Of a stretch of 64,000 nt of DNA, positions 51,732 to 62,593 are shown in pieces (position 1 is the first letter of the stretch; each line of letters opens with the position of its first letter). The stretch is from Trissonchulus latispiculum (taxonomy: Eukaryota > Nematoda > Enoplea > Enoplida > Ironidae). The translations under genes were made by a program, and so were the position numbers. The stretch covers positions 112,007 through 176,006 of the forward strand of contig JASAND010018339.1 in assembly GCA_030248195.1 (NCBI GenBank). Direction: 5' to 3'. The notes under the pieces are model-generated. The model was not told where the DNA came from, did not search any database, and saw nothing but the letters and a program-made list of their open reading frames with translations.

Positions 51732-53301
51732 CAAGAAACTGGTTCCCCTACGATTGGTTAAAACAACTCAACCAAGTTGCCAGAAGCAGTCTCTTAAATC
51801 CTGGTCCAGATCACTACTGATACGATATATCCTCCTTTTTCTATTTTTATATGAAAGACATTTATTCGTGTATTCTGGTCAGAGAGCCCTTACGCAAAGA
51901 TAATAATAGCATACTGTATTTTAAGCCTTCTTAGCACGCATAGCATAGTTTTGGCCTTCACTGTATAGAGTGTGACGCTGGTCATACTTGACCCCGGGAC
52001 GCGCGAATGCTGAAATGGTGGTTTTTAAGTGAGTGTTTCACAGCTAAAAACCAACTAATTAAGCAGACCAGTTTTGCTAGCAGATTAGCAAGCCCAGTTT
52101 TGCAAATTTTCAGAAATGTCTGAACATTGCTCACAGGCAAAAATTTCGCGAAGAAACTTTTGCACAATTCTTAATTCTATGCAACTTCCCTATTCCTAAC
52201 GTAGACTTCTTTTTATAAATATAGTAGGTGTTAGCTAAACAAAGTAGCTCAAAATCTTACCAGAATTGCGTTGCAACTATAAGATCAATGCATTAAGTAT
52301 ATGAGAAGTAATTGTTTACAATGTTTACTTAGAATACTTAACTAAATAAACTTCACAACGCAATCTGCTGTTGTACAAATTTCGGTGTTAGTGACACCAA
52401 GCCAGTCAACTAAGAAAGCATTTCCCGCGAATAAACATCCATTATTCTAAAATGATACGCTACTTTTACTTTGGCAAATGTTATGCATAAATATTGAGAA
52501 TTAGCTATAACTTAAAGCGCGAAAATTTTCAGAAAATTAACCAAATTTAATATTCGTTATTGCCAACCTGGTTAAATACCCTGATAATTAAGCAGTGCAA
52601 AGTTGAATTGAAAAATTTTCCCCCAGGACCCCCACGAACAATTTCGGAAGTTTTCAACGACAATTGTACATTGGTGAAGTACATATAGCGTAATCTTGTG
52701 GCAAAACTTTTCACAATAAAATTAAAGTTTGAACCTTGTCAAGGTCAAAATATTGGTCTCTTGTGTAACAGTCAGATATAAAGAGTTTAGGAATTGAGAA
52801 ATTTTGATGAGAGAATAAGGAAGAATTTTTCTGAGTCGGCAGTTTTTGGGATGAAAAATTGGAAAAATTGTGCGAAATAGGTGGCTCATAACAATCGTAA
52901 TTGGTGACAAAATAAGGTGACAAAGACTACAGATAGTCTGACATCCTCAAAGACACTTTTACTGAACGATTTGACAAATTTCGCAATGATTGAAGGCTGA
53001 GAAAAGAGTGATTTAACCCTTGATCAGCAAAAAAAGCCCGGAATTTCCTAATCAGTTGACCCAAAGTATTGCTCACGTGTGCATGTGAGGCCACAGGGTG
53101 GTGCCCAAAATCCCGAAGACTGCTTCAACCACTTCAGATATCTAATAAATATATATTTTTAATTTTCAATTTTTTTGGTTCAATTATTTTGTACCAAAAA
53201 CGTATACATCACCACTTTCACGGAGCAAATTCATTTATTTTCATATTATTTCGCTTAGTTACACATTCAAGAATTTTCTAACCAAGATTTCACAAATCCA
53301 G

Positions 53302-55921
53302 TCAACTAGAGTCTGTACTAGGTTGTTCCGTGGAAGCAGATTTTTCGTCAGCATCGAAAATCACCGGTATCTTATGATCCACGCTCATGTCGCCTTGGTC
53401 GAAGACTTTGGAGATCTCACTCTGGGATAGAGAGATCTCTGGTTCCGTGGATTTGGGCGGATATAGGGTTGAGATACAGAATTTATCCCGCATCTGTTTG
53501 GGATTGAGAACCTTGACCGGACGTAGGATTATCTCAACCTTAATCTTTCCCATGGGTTTCAGCAGCCCGCTGCCGTTGATCGCTTTGTATCGGGCTGGAG
53601 CGGTTGATCTGACCTGAAAAACAAACAGAGGCGTGAAATCCTCAACAGACAAACATAAACATAAAATGTAGATGTAAAGATACACATATAAATTTTGTAC
53701 ACATACAAATAAATTTAACAAGGTACTATTTTAGGTAAGATTTTAAGTAAACCACTACAGGGCTTCTCTTTCTTCCTCTTTCTCATTCTCTTCTTGGCAT
53801 TGGGTAACGGTGCTTCGACCACAATAAGCAAATGTTTCCCCCAATTGGGGGAGGGGGGTCGACTGGCATGCCCCCTCCCCGTTTGGTGGGGGGATAGCCA
53901 AAAGTGGTCCCCGTTTGGGGAGGGGAGGGTCGCGGAAAGAGGTCACCGTTTGGAGGGAATCGCTCAAGCAGGCTAAGTTTCGCTTATTTTGATTGGCTGT
54001 TAGACCACTTTTTGGAAATAAGCTAAAACTACCGTAATCCCTTACTGGACGGAAGGGGATTTATGCAATCTGATTGGCTGTCGACGCCCCCCCCATAGGG
54101 GACATCTTTTCGCCTACTCCACCAAACGGAGGGGGGCATGCGCTGTCGATTTGGTCGACTCCCCCAACGGGGGAACATTCACTTATTGTGGGCGGAGCAT
54201 CGTTACGCAATGCCAAGAAGAGAAGCTCTCTAGTGGCTTACTCTTCTTCTTTTAGAATTATGATCCCTTGATACTAGAGTTCGAAATCAAGCTGTTGCAA
54301 AGTCATTCAGGGTTAAAGCAGATAATAAGCCGGTAATGTTGACCATGATTATCCATAGAGCTTTTATGACCCATAAGCTGTAGTGTAAAAGATGTAGTAC
54401 TGTAGTGCTTTACCGCAAGCTGCCAGCAAAACAACACTATGCCTCAATTCTTGCATAGGTTGTCTAAGGATTATCTTGGATATTAATAATTTCTTATTGC
54501 CATTGTGTCCTTTGTGAGACAGTTTTAGTTTCAGTTTCAAGTTAACTCATCAACTATTGTTCACAGAACAAGTACAGGATATGGTTAATCAATTAATGTT
54601 AGTCTGCCTGATGTTTACATGTTATATAAATAGTTAGTTAGTTTAGTTAGTTAACATTAAGGATTAGAGTGAGTTTACATTACATATTTCAAATTCTCAA
54701 GTTGAAAATGCTTCACAAATGTTAAGGGTTGAGACAGGATTTTGCGGCTTTAACAAAGTCTCTACTGTGGGGATCGTACCCGGATTTCCATATCTGCAGT
54801 CGGAAAGCCTACGAAGAGCTACCGCCCACGTAGGTTAGTTCACTGCACTAACTGGGTTTGGACTGGCTGGATTTTCACCTTTCTTGGCTTGCAAACTGAC
54901 AACAGAAAATTTAGTGGGATTAGCCAATCAGATGTCACTATATTTTTGGAATCAGATGCAGTGTGCAATGCACTTGGAAGTTGTACACATTGGATTCGAA
55001 TTCCGGTTGAAAGCTCATTCCACTGAAGCTCCTGTGGCTCAGTTGGTAGAGCGTCTGCGCGCTCAGCAGGAGACCGCGGATTTGAGTGTCCGACTTTTCT
55101 GAGGTGCTTGGTGGTGTGCAACTTTCGTTTTTTCTTTAATCAGATAACTGTTTGCAAAATTTAAACTATACATCAGAGTATCTGAGAGCCGAAAGATGCT
55201 GTATAGTGCGGGCTCCTAAAGGAACTGGTGTCAGAGAGACTATGTCGTCGGTATTTAGAAATGGAACTTTGGAGTAGCTGAAAGACATCGTATATACTTG
55301 TACATACTTGAACCGCGCCCATTGCCTCCCTCCTGTTTCGGACTAAGGCTTTGTGGTCCAATGAGTACTGAATTGTATATACTTGGGTATACTTAGCTAG
55401 AAGAATTCACTAAAAAAATTTGTCCAGTTGGGGGAGGGGGATGAGTGATACCTGCAGTAACCTGGTGTACAGTAATACAGTGCGGAACTTCTTATATGGC
55501 CTCCTATGTACTGCTATATCAGCAGTCAGCTGTCATTACTTGATGGATGGAATCAGCTTTTGTACAGCAAAGTTCCCGTCAGAACAGAAGTTCTACTTTT
55601 CTCTCTGTCTCAACTCATTCTACCAGAGCTGAAGACAATCAAACTCGGTTTAGCTCAAAAGTTGACGTGAAGTTAGAAAACTGGACAAATTGTAATACAA
55701 AATCTTATCCCTCCATTTCGTTTAGAACTCCATGGTAGAATTTTCGGAAAATCTTTGGAATTTGAATATCAGAATTTTATTTGGTCTCCTACCTTATACA
55801 CCACAGAGTTGACCGCAGAAGTATTTTGTAGCTCCAGACATTTCTTCTGTATTAGGCTGTAGGGTGCTGAAAATTCCAGCTTGAGCGGGCAAACTTTCAA
55901 TTCTTCATCGGGTGTAGTCAT
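53302..55921 (-). CDS. MSP (major sperm protein)-domain protein
   Basis: Exon 1 is 55921-55793 (ATG, 43 codons, donor GTAGGA) and exon 2 is 53613-53302 (acceptor TTTTTCAG, TGA). They join in phase 0 to give 146 aa. Residues about 8-120 form an MSP/VAP fold: LKVCPLKLEFSAP, LELQNTSAVNSVVYKVRSTAPARY, GSGLLKPMGKIKVEIILRP and MRDKFCISTL. The phase-0 intron splits YK/VR inside the domain. A short acidic Ser/Thr tail follows and there is no C-terminal membrane anchor, so it is not a standard VAP. Small stand-alone MSP proteins are abundant in nematodes, where MSP proper forms sperm cytoskeleton; the role here is unknown. An acceptor-like AAACTAG lies 24 bp before the ATG. The 2.2-kb intron carries a CACTA-like element. 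Confidence 0.8.
53753..54235. mobile_element. CACTA-like element with about 100-bp inverted ends (MSP-gene intron)
   Basis: The left end CACTACAGGGCTTCTC is matched by the right end (CACTAGAGAGCTTCTC on the other strand). The similarity continues inward through TTCTCTTCTTGGCATTG, ACAATAAG and the GGGGGAG/CATGCCCCC/CCGTTTGGTGG blocks. No target duplication is visible and there is no transposase. The CACTA ending suggests EnSpm/CACTA but is not proof. Confidence 0.65.
54760..55075. repeat. tRNA-like fragments in the MSP-gene intron
   Basis: A minus-strand fragment at about 54765-54830 and a plus-strand head at about 55027-55085 (GCTCCTGTGGCTCAGTTGG, with an anticodon arm GTCTGCGCGCTCAGCAGG). 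Neither closes into a tRNA. Confidence 0.4.
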
Positions 55922-56926
55922 AGGACCGTGCCGGAGTAAATCCTAGTTTAATTTAGTTTTTAGTTTTCAAAACCCATTAAAAAGACAAACGACACCGCAA
56001 GAAAAATTATCCAAAAATACTCTGGTAAATTTTAAATAGTTAATCTGGTTTATTCTGGTTTGTATTTCTTTACCAGTCTACTAATCTACGGAGTTGGTAT
56101 TTATTTATAACCGCATAATCACCAAATTAGTTTAACGCTTGGTTTTACCTAATGTAGTTCGGTCGACTTTGCACAGGAAAATTCCTGTGATAAAAAAGGT
56201 TCCTGCTCCACCTATTAGTTAGTTTTTCATCACCAGTATCACCAGTTTTCATCACCTGCAACCAAGTTGTTCCAGTTAGGACTAAGCCTTACTAGTTGTT
56301 GGAATGGTAGGCCTGGTAACCGGAGTCTAGCGAGTTTGTTGATAACTTTTAGTCCGGGGTTGTTAGGCAACCCTAAAGTGTGTACATGGCTCGCTTAACT
56401 GGTACCTAAACCACTTAAATTAAGTAGTACATTGTTGAGATATTACCATTCTGAGCTGTTTGAAAGTGCGTCAAAGCTTAATGCTAGGATTCACTTCATA
56501 CGCGATCCTTTAGCAAAACGATATTTTTATCAGCTCAAATTCAAGCTTTAATTATAAATGAGAAAGAAGAAGAAATAATGCATTGGTAGATTCGTAGTCT
56601 TGATGTTCAGCTTAATTCTCTTGAACAAATGTTTTGTTGCAATTATTTAGTTGGCCAATGGCCATGCTTCGGTCACAAGCAAACCATTTCTTGCCAAAAC
56701 CCTGGAGTTAAGAGAAAAATCATTGTTAGATCAATCTTAAAAAATGAAAGATTTTGCGCAGCAATATACTTTAAAACTTCGCAGCTCACTAGTCGGTGTT
56801 TTATGAGGTAGCTTTTTCAGCTATTAGGAGTTTTCTAGAATTAAAAATGAACACATAATACCAAGTTTCTGCAATGCTGTCTTGTGTTGATGTTTAGGCT
56901 TATTAGGCTAAGTGAAATTCGACATA

Positions 56927-58605
56927 ATGGCATTTATACCAAACAATCCTCCACCGCCGTGCTGTTGCGGCGGGTGCTGCAACGTGCGATGCGGTACTCT
57001 CACCATTGTCATCATGACACTGATCGGAGCAGCTTTCTCCGTATTTGGCGCCATTGTCCGTCTGGCAGGCGTTGGAGAGTATGAACCAACCAAATACGGC
57101 AAATTCAACTACACTGAGTACATCAAAAATGAGGAGGTAATCTGTTGTTTAATGCTGCAACGCAAACCTGAGGTGTTGGTATCGCTTTGTGTAAATTTGA
57201 CCTTATGTGCTTAGTAGGAATGCTGCTGAAAAAGCGTAAGGTGTTGGTATCGCTTTGTGTAAATTTGACCTTGTTTGCTTATTATGACATTATTCTGGAT
57301 GAAAACAACTGCTTAACAGAATCCTTCGCTTTTCGAAAATACTCAAATTAATGAAATTTTCAATTTCTGAAATTTTCGATTTTAAATTCGATTGGTCGCT
57401 CACTTTCTGTGTTCGTTAAATGTCGACGAAACGAGGGTCTGCGTTCGTTTGAAAAGTGCGTTTTCCGCAAATGGTCTAAATTTGCAAAATCTTGAAACGC
57501 TTGCTTGAACAATTTCAAATAACAACAGCTTCACACAGCCTTTTAGGATAGCCCACTAGCATTAAGTTTAACTTTTTTCAGATCTACAACTTTTTGACCA
57601 GCAAAAATTTCCAATACATCAATCTGGCCTTGTACGGAGTGTTGCTTCTGATCGCGATCATTGCGCTAGTCGGGATCTGCAAGAATCGATCCTGCCCGCT
57701 GATCCCGTTTCTGATCTATCAAGTGATCACAATTGTGATCGTTCTGATATTGATCATTCTATCGATTGTGGCCGCCGTTCGTCATGGTGTAAGTGGACGA
57801 AACGAAACGAAACGAAACGTCGCGACCCAAAATTTAACAACTCCCGTGGCAACAAAATGCCAATCATCTAACCTTAGAGATGAACTATGATTTTGTTGCA
57901 AATGCCTGGGGTCAATGTTAAGTCACTAACCCGGGTTAACTTTATATGTTAAAGATAGTCAAGTTAACCCGAGTTAACGATGTAACCTGGGTTTTAACGT
58001 TGATAACATTGGCCTCTGGTGTGTCCACCCACGTTTAGCAAAGCGAAACGAAACGAAACGAAACTAAATAAAAGTTACCCCCGCAAATGGAACCGGAATA
58101 ACAGACGAAGTTCAGTGCAAAATTACACCGAGTTTGGTTTTTCGCAGGCAGTTTGTATTTGTCAATTATTTCCTCCTAGGGTCACTTTAACACGGATTGA
58201 AATGAATTTGCATAAACAGTATGAGTGAGTAACCATAGCTTTTGCGTCGGAACGACCCTGCGGTATTGCAGAAATTAAATTTCGTCAAGGCACCTTTAGG
58301 AGCTTTTGCAAATAGTGGTAACACCGGTGCCCACATTTGGCACGGTTACCGGAGCTAAATCCAATAATTAGTGATCTAGAATGTTTTTAACTAAATAAAC
58401 GTTAAAGAGTTTATGCAAATGTTGGTTATTTTTTACTGTTTTTTTCTGTTTTCAGGATGTGCCAGCCTTCTACACGGTGGGAATTTTGAGCTATGTGGGA
58501 TCCATCGTTTTGATGCTGTTTTTCCTCTGGATTGTCTACAAGTGTTACAAGTGGTTGAAGGAGGAGGAATGCCCGAACAGTGTGGAACCGGATCCCTACG
58601 CCTGA
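56927..58605 (+). CDS. Four-transmembrane protein C with Cys-rich N-terminus
   Basis: Three exons, 56927-57136, 57582-57788 and 58456-58605, all phase 0 (donors GTAATC and GTAAGT, acceptors TTTTTTCAG and TGTTTTCAG), encode 188 aa. The start MAFIPNNPPPPCCCGGCC has a Pro run and a Cys cluster likely to be cytoplasmic and perhaps palmitoylated. Four hydrophobic spans lie at about 24-48, 81-100, 109-135 and 145-168. The first loop (YEPTKYGKFNYTEY) carries an NYT glycosylation sequon. The short tail (KEEECPNSVEPDPYA) is acidic. Each later exon encodes one or two spans. It resembles four-TM protein A in layout but I cannot name the family. Confidence 0.72.
57151..57282 (+). repeat. Tandem duplication with a 68-bp period in intron 1 of four-TM gene C
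   Basis: GGTGTTGGTATCGCTTTGTG and the following 13 bp are exactly repeated at 57172-57204 and 57240-57272. Confidence 0.85.
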
Positions 58606-60902
58606 TTTTCGGAAAATTTTCCGGAATTTTCGGGAATTCGGCATCAGTCACTGGAGATTAAACGGATTAGATTAAAATTAATTCACTTTCTGTCACTGTG
58701 TCAGTTTTTCGCGGGTTTTGGCAATTATTTCAGTTATACCTAATTTTGTGATTTAAGGGATTAGCTTAAATTTCACTTTGAAATTGCATATTTTCTGATT
58801 ATAAGAACAAGTGTTTAGGTCTTAGCCTTTCGCTTCCTAATTCGCTTCAGTTAATTAAATTCACTTGGGTTTTGCTGTGATCCCTGACATTTTTAAGTTG
58901 TTCAATTTTTAAGTTTTAGTCAACTGGCAAGCTGGCTTCCGGTAAAGTCGGGTTGTATTTATTAACTGTTTGTGAGAGTGATATAGATACTGTTATATAA
59001 ATAGTATATAATTATGTTAACAATTAAAATGGTTTCGAAATGCCATGATCATTGACATAAACCAGACCCAGCTAAAATTATATCCGTTGCAAGCAATCGA
59101 TTTTTTGGATTTTAAATTATCACACACTGATTTGGATAATTTTCATAGTTATTCGTTAATTATCACGGTTTTTCGAAAAGTGCTTCTGTTTGTGATGTAA
59201 GATTTTGTAATGTAATGTAAGAACTGAACCATATAATCTAATCCACCTGAAAGAAATTATAAATTTAGTCAAAAAATAAATGCTTACTACGATAAATGAT
59301 TAGTTTGGCGCCATGTTATCCATAAAACGTTTGAAATTGAAGGTTCTGCATTGTAAGTGAGTAAAACAACAGATTTTGTTCCTGAAAATACTAGACGTTT
59401 GCTGAATTGCTTTTATTTGTAGCAATATTCAGAGCGAAAATAAAAAAATTTATGTATCATTGAGTATATGTTGTATCATTGTTTTGTATGCTTTAGTGAA
59501 GGATGTGTTACGTATAGCATTAAAACATATAATCTCCTAATTTTGCAAAGGGAAAGTTGCCCAAATATCACCAAGGGACAACGTTGACTTTGGATTGGTG
59601 TGTAGGTTTCTTATCAAATTGAAATAAAATAAAACTTTCACAGAAGTGAGATATAAATGTTATTATTGGAGACGCCAACTTTCAGCAAAATCTGTCCAGT
59701 ATTAAATTAAACAAAAATTGTTTTTTAATTTATTCAATTTTTAATTTTCAAACCAGTTACTTTATGCTAGCGGAAAGTAACTTTTTCAAGACAAGGATAT
59801 TCAAGAGCAGTTAAGATTTAACCAACAGTTTTTATATCACTTTATAGAGAATTATTTGTAGGTTATTCCTGCAAACTATCAAAACTTTGCTAAATTAGTC
59901 GTAAACAACTATTAAATAAATTTCAATGCTAAAAATGGATTTATGAAGCATAAAATGATATGAGAGGTCGTGTGCATTTGTACAGAATATTGTTTTGTTG
60001 ATGAAAATACCATATTTTGGCATTTCAGCAAACATGCTTTGATGTTGCCGCTCTGATAAATATTTGAGACCCGGTTGTTCATATTAGGCAACTCTTTTTC
60101 TCCTATCTTTATATGTTAAAATCGGATTTGTCCATATTTGGGCAACTTCCCCTACATAGGTGCAGTGGTGACGAATCGGATGGGATCCCATGGGATGGGA
60201 TGGGATGGGATTCAGATCTCGTCCCATATGGCATGGTGGGATTACTTGGGACTAAATCCGCTTTGACAGTGGAATACCAAAATTTTGGATTTTGAATTTT
60301 CAATTTTGATAGTTGTTTTAAAAGGTATAAAAATTTGCATGTGGGATTGCTTGGGTTTATTTTTGGTTTTCAGTAAACGAGTGGGATGGAATAGGATGGG
60401 AAAAATTTTTTTCAAGTGGGATGGGATGGAACGACCTCGCGAAAAAATCCCATTCATCAACTGTGCATAGGTGCGACAAGCCACAAGCTCACTGGAAAAG
60501 CAGATTCAAGTATTTACAAACTTCAAGAGATCTCATTTTCAAAATTTTGCATTTCCAGTGAACGTAAGACTGAGTTCACTGAACACAGCCACCGAATTCA
60601 TAATTTTCCATTTATTAAACGAAGCCTTCATCCTGCATTAGGACACAGGTCGTCGAGTTAGTACCTTCTGATTTGCACTAGCGCTTGGCTGATGTATCAC
60701 CAGAATTTGAACAAAAACGAACTATAACTACATCTATGTTTTACTTTCACACAAGCCATAACAATAATAATGTAAGTTCGGTCTCTTCTCATTAACTTTC
60801 ACAGCTTCGGCTGAAACAAACAAAAGTGGAGAAAAGTTTGGGGAACTTTTCTGGTATTGTTAAGGTTTAGTACATATATTCTATTGACATTTATTCCGAA
60901 TT
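58606..60902. other. Intergenic stretch
   Basis: AT-rich, no gene seen. It holds the hAT-like element at 60163-60465; the rest shows nothing recognisable. Confidence 0.5.
60163..60465. mobile_element. hAT-like non-autonomous element with 8-bp target duplication
   Basis: CATAGGTG flanks both sides (60155-60162 and 60466-60473). The left end CAGTGGTGACGAAT and the right end, read inward as CACAGTTGATGAAT, are imperfect inverted repeats. GGATGGGAT-type tandem repeats sit inside both ends. The 8-bp duplication and CAGTG start fit hAT. Confidence 0.75.
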
Positions 60903-60908
60903 TTTATT
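60903..60908 (-). terminator. Poly(A) signal of the Cys-rich gene
   Basis: AATAAA on the minus strand 19 bp after the TAA stop. Confidence 0.65.
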
Positions 60909-60927
60909 ACAGTAACAAACTTTTCCC

Positions 60928-62593
60928 TTACCATTCCTGAATACAGTCTGGCAGAGCATTCTTGTTCTGTGCAAATCTAAAGCATGAGAAACACAATTGC
61001 ATTGTAATTCTAGCCTTTATGGTTTTTAAAAAAATTTGATTTTTCTAACTATTCTACTGGCTTGCAGGAATGATGTATTGCCTTGGTCGTATGTATAATA
61101 AAGGTTCGACCTTATAGCTTATAGCGTCTAGCTGTGACACCAATGAAGTGATTAATGCTTGAATTTAGCCGTCCAAAATACAAATTTCAGTTGTGATAAA
61201 TTACAGTTGTTCAAAGAAACATTTTAATAATTATTAATTTTGAGTTACAGAATTTTAACTCGGTTAACCCAGCGAACGAGTAAAATGAACTGTTTAGTTT
61301 ATCTACATATGTAAATCTGTGAGATAATAAGGCCCTTATAAATAGTTTGGAATCCAAGGAAATTGTAATAAGGATTTTCAGGCAAAACTTTCAAATTGAA
61401 ATTTTATTTATTAGGAAGTATAATTGGAAACCTAAAATGTGTAAAAAAACTTAAAAAGTGTAAAAAAATGTTACTTACAAGTCAATTCCGTCAACCTTCA
61501 CATTACAGTCTCCCTAAAACGAAAATTATATTTTAATTGTAATTTGATGGTTGTTCTTAGTAATGTAGAAATTATTTCAGATTTGTTACCACATTCATTT
61601 TATTTCAACATTATTATCTATATGAACTAAAATCGACAAATAAATTTGTGAAGGTTTCCGATATCGGAAACATTGACCAATTTAACTACTGAATAGGAAA
61701 TAGAGTTAAATACCTTCAACAAGACCAAATCGCATTTCATTTCGCTGAGAATTCGGCAAACCTAAACATTAAATTAAAATATTAAAATGTTGAACTGCAA
61801 CTAATAGCAATGATTTAGAGCAAATAATTTAATTGAATCTACCAAACCTTAGCTTTTAACATTTAAAATTTCCTTAAATTTAATTTTTTTGAAATTGAAC
61901 TTTCTTGATCCTCCAAAAAATATAATTTCACTTGGAGCCCATAAGTCTATAATGCCCACTAAACCGGCCAACCCGGTCTGTGGGGAGATACGATGGCAAA
62001 ATCCATTTTAATTAATTAAATTAAAATTTATGCATTACTTCGTCAGTATAATAGCAGCCGTCTGCGCCATATTTTACCACAGCTTCCTGGCAGGATATTC
62101 TGAAGTCAGATAAAACTCGTACAAGAAAATTTTGGAATCTACTGTCGCTTATTCAGATTTGTAAACATCAGCTTAGAGTTTTTTAGGTATAATATATACA
62201 GTATTGAGCAAGCTTCTATATACGAACTGCAATCAAACAAAAGCAATCATGCATGCATTCTGTTCATTTTGCATGACAATGAATGAGTTTAGTTCAAATC
62301 CCACTTTGATGGAGTTATATGTTCTGGATGGCTCAATGGTCTGAGCGTCAGTGTTCACAACCGAAGGTTGGTGGTTCGCTCTCCACCTGAGGCTCAAATT
62401 TTTCCGGTTACAGATGCTGCAGTGACACTATTTTGTAAAGTAGAATGTTCACAAATTAATAGAAACAAATAGGTGAAACCACTTACGGAAAGTCTCGGGG
62501 AATAAAGATCACAGCTCGACCGCCGTCAACTTCCAGACCACCCACAATGCCCTTTTCTTCGATCTTGCCGAAACAATAGACAAAATCCGGATC
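60928..62593 (-). CDS. Cys-rich protein of unknown family, last five exons (5' part not found)
   Basis: Exons 62593-62487, 62099-62039, 61761-61714, 61513-61479 and 60976-60928 join in frame (phases 2, 0, 0, 2) to give the last 99 residues and a TAA stop. The peptide runs DPDFVYCFGKIEEKG ... DGGRAVIFIPRDFPISCQEA ... GADGCYYTDEVC ... MKCDLVLLKGDCNVKVDG ... LPDCIQEW. It has seven Cys in about 100 residues, alternating with short hydrophobic strands, which suggests a small secreted or lumenal disulfide-bonded domain. All acceptors are TTTTAG/TTTAG/TTCAG and all donors GT; four of the five exons are too short to appear as ORFs. I could not find exons upstream to 64000, so the start is beyond the window or in exons I missed. 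I do not recognise the family. Confidence 0.6.
62330..62400 (+). repeat. tRNA-Asn-like fragment in an intron of the Cys-rich gene
   Basis: GGCTCAATGGTCTGAGCGTC (box A) and GGTTGGTGGTTCGCTC (box B-like) at tRNA spacing. The acceptor stem is not closed. Confidence 0.45.

Larger units (their letters stand above)
47210..53301. other. Intergenic stretch upstream of the EGF/ZP gene
   Basis: No gene recognised. Contents: an (ATT)n array at about 47461-47490, SINE copies at 47560-47765 (-), 48675-48770 (+), 48841-48911 (+), 50105-50165 (+) and 50395-50556 (-), G runs at about 48429-48441 and 50775, two Harbinger-like MITEs, and an inverted pair around 47340-47375 (CCCCCTTCCG / CGAGGGGG). A 73-codon frame with two hydrophobic runs at 50967-51188 lacks support. 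Confidence 0.55.
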
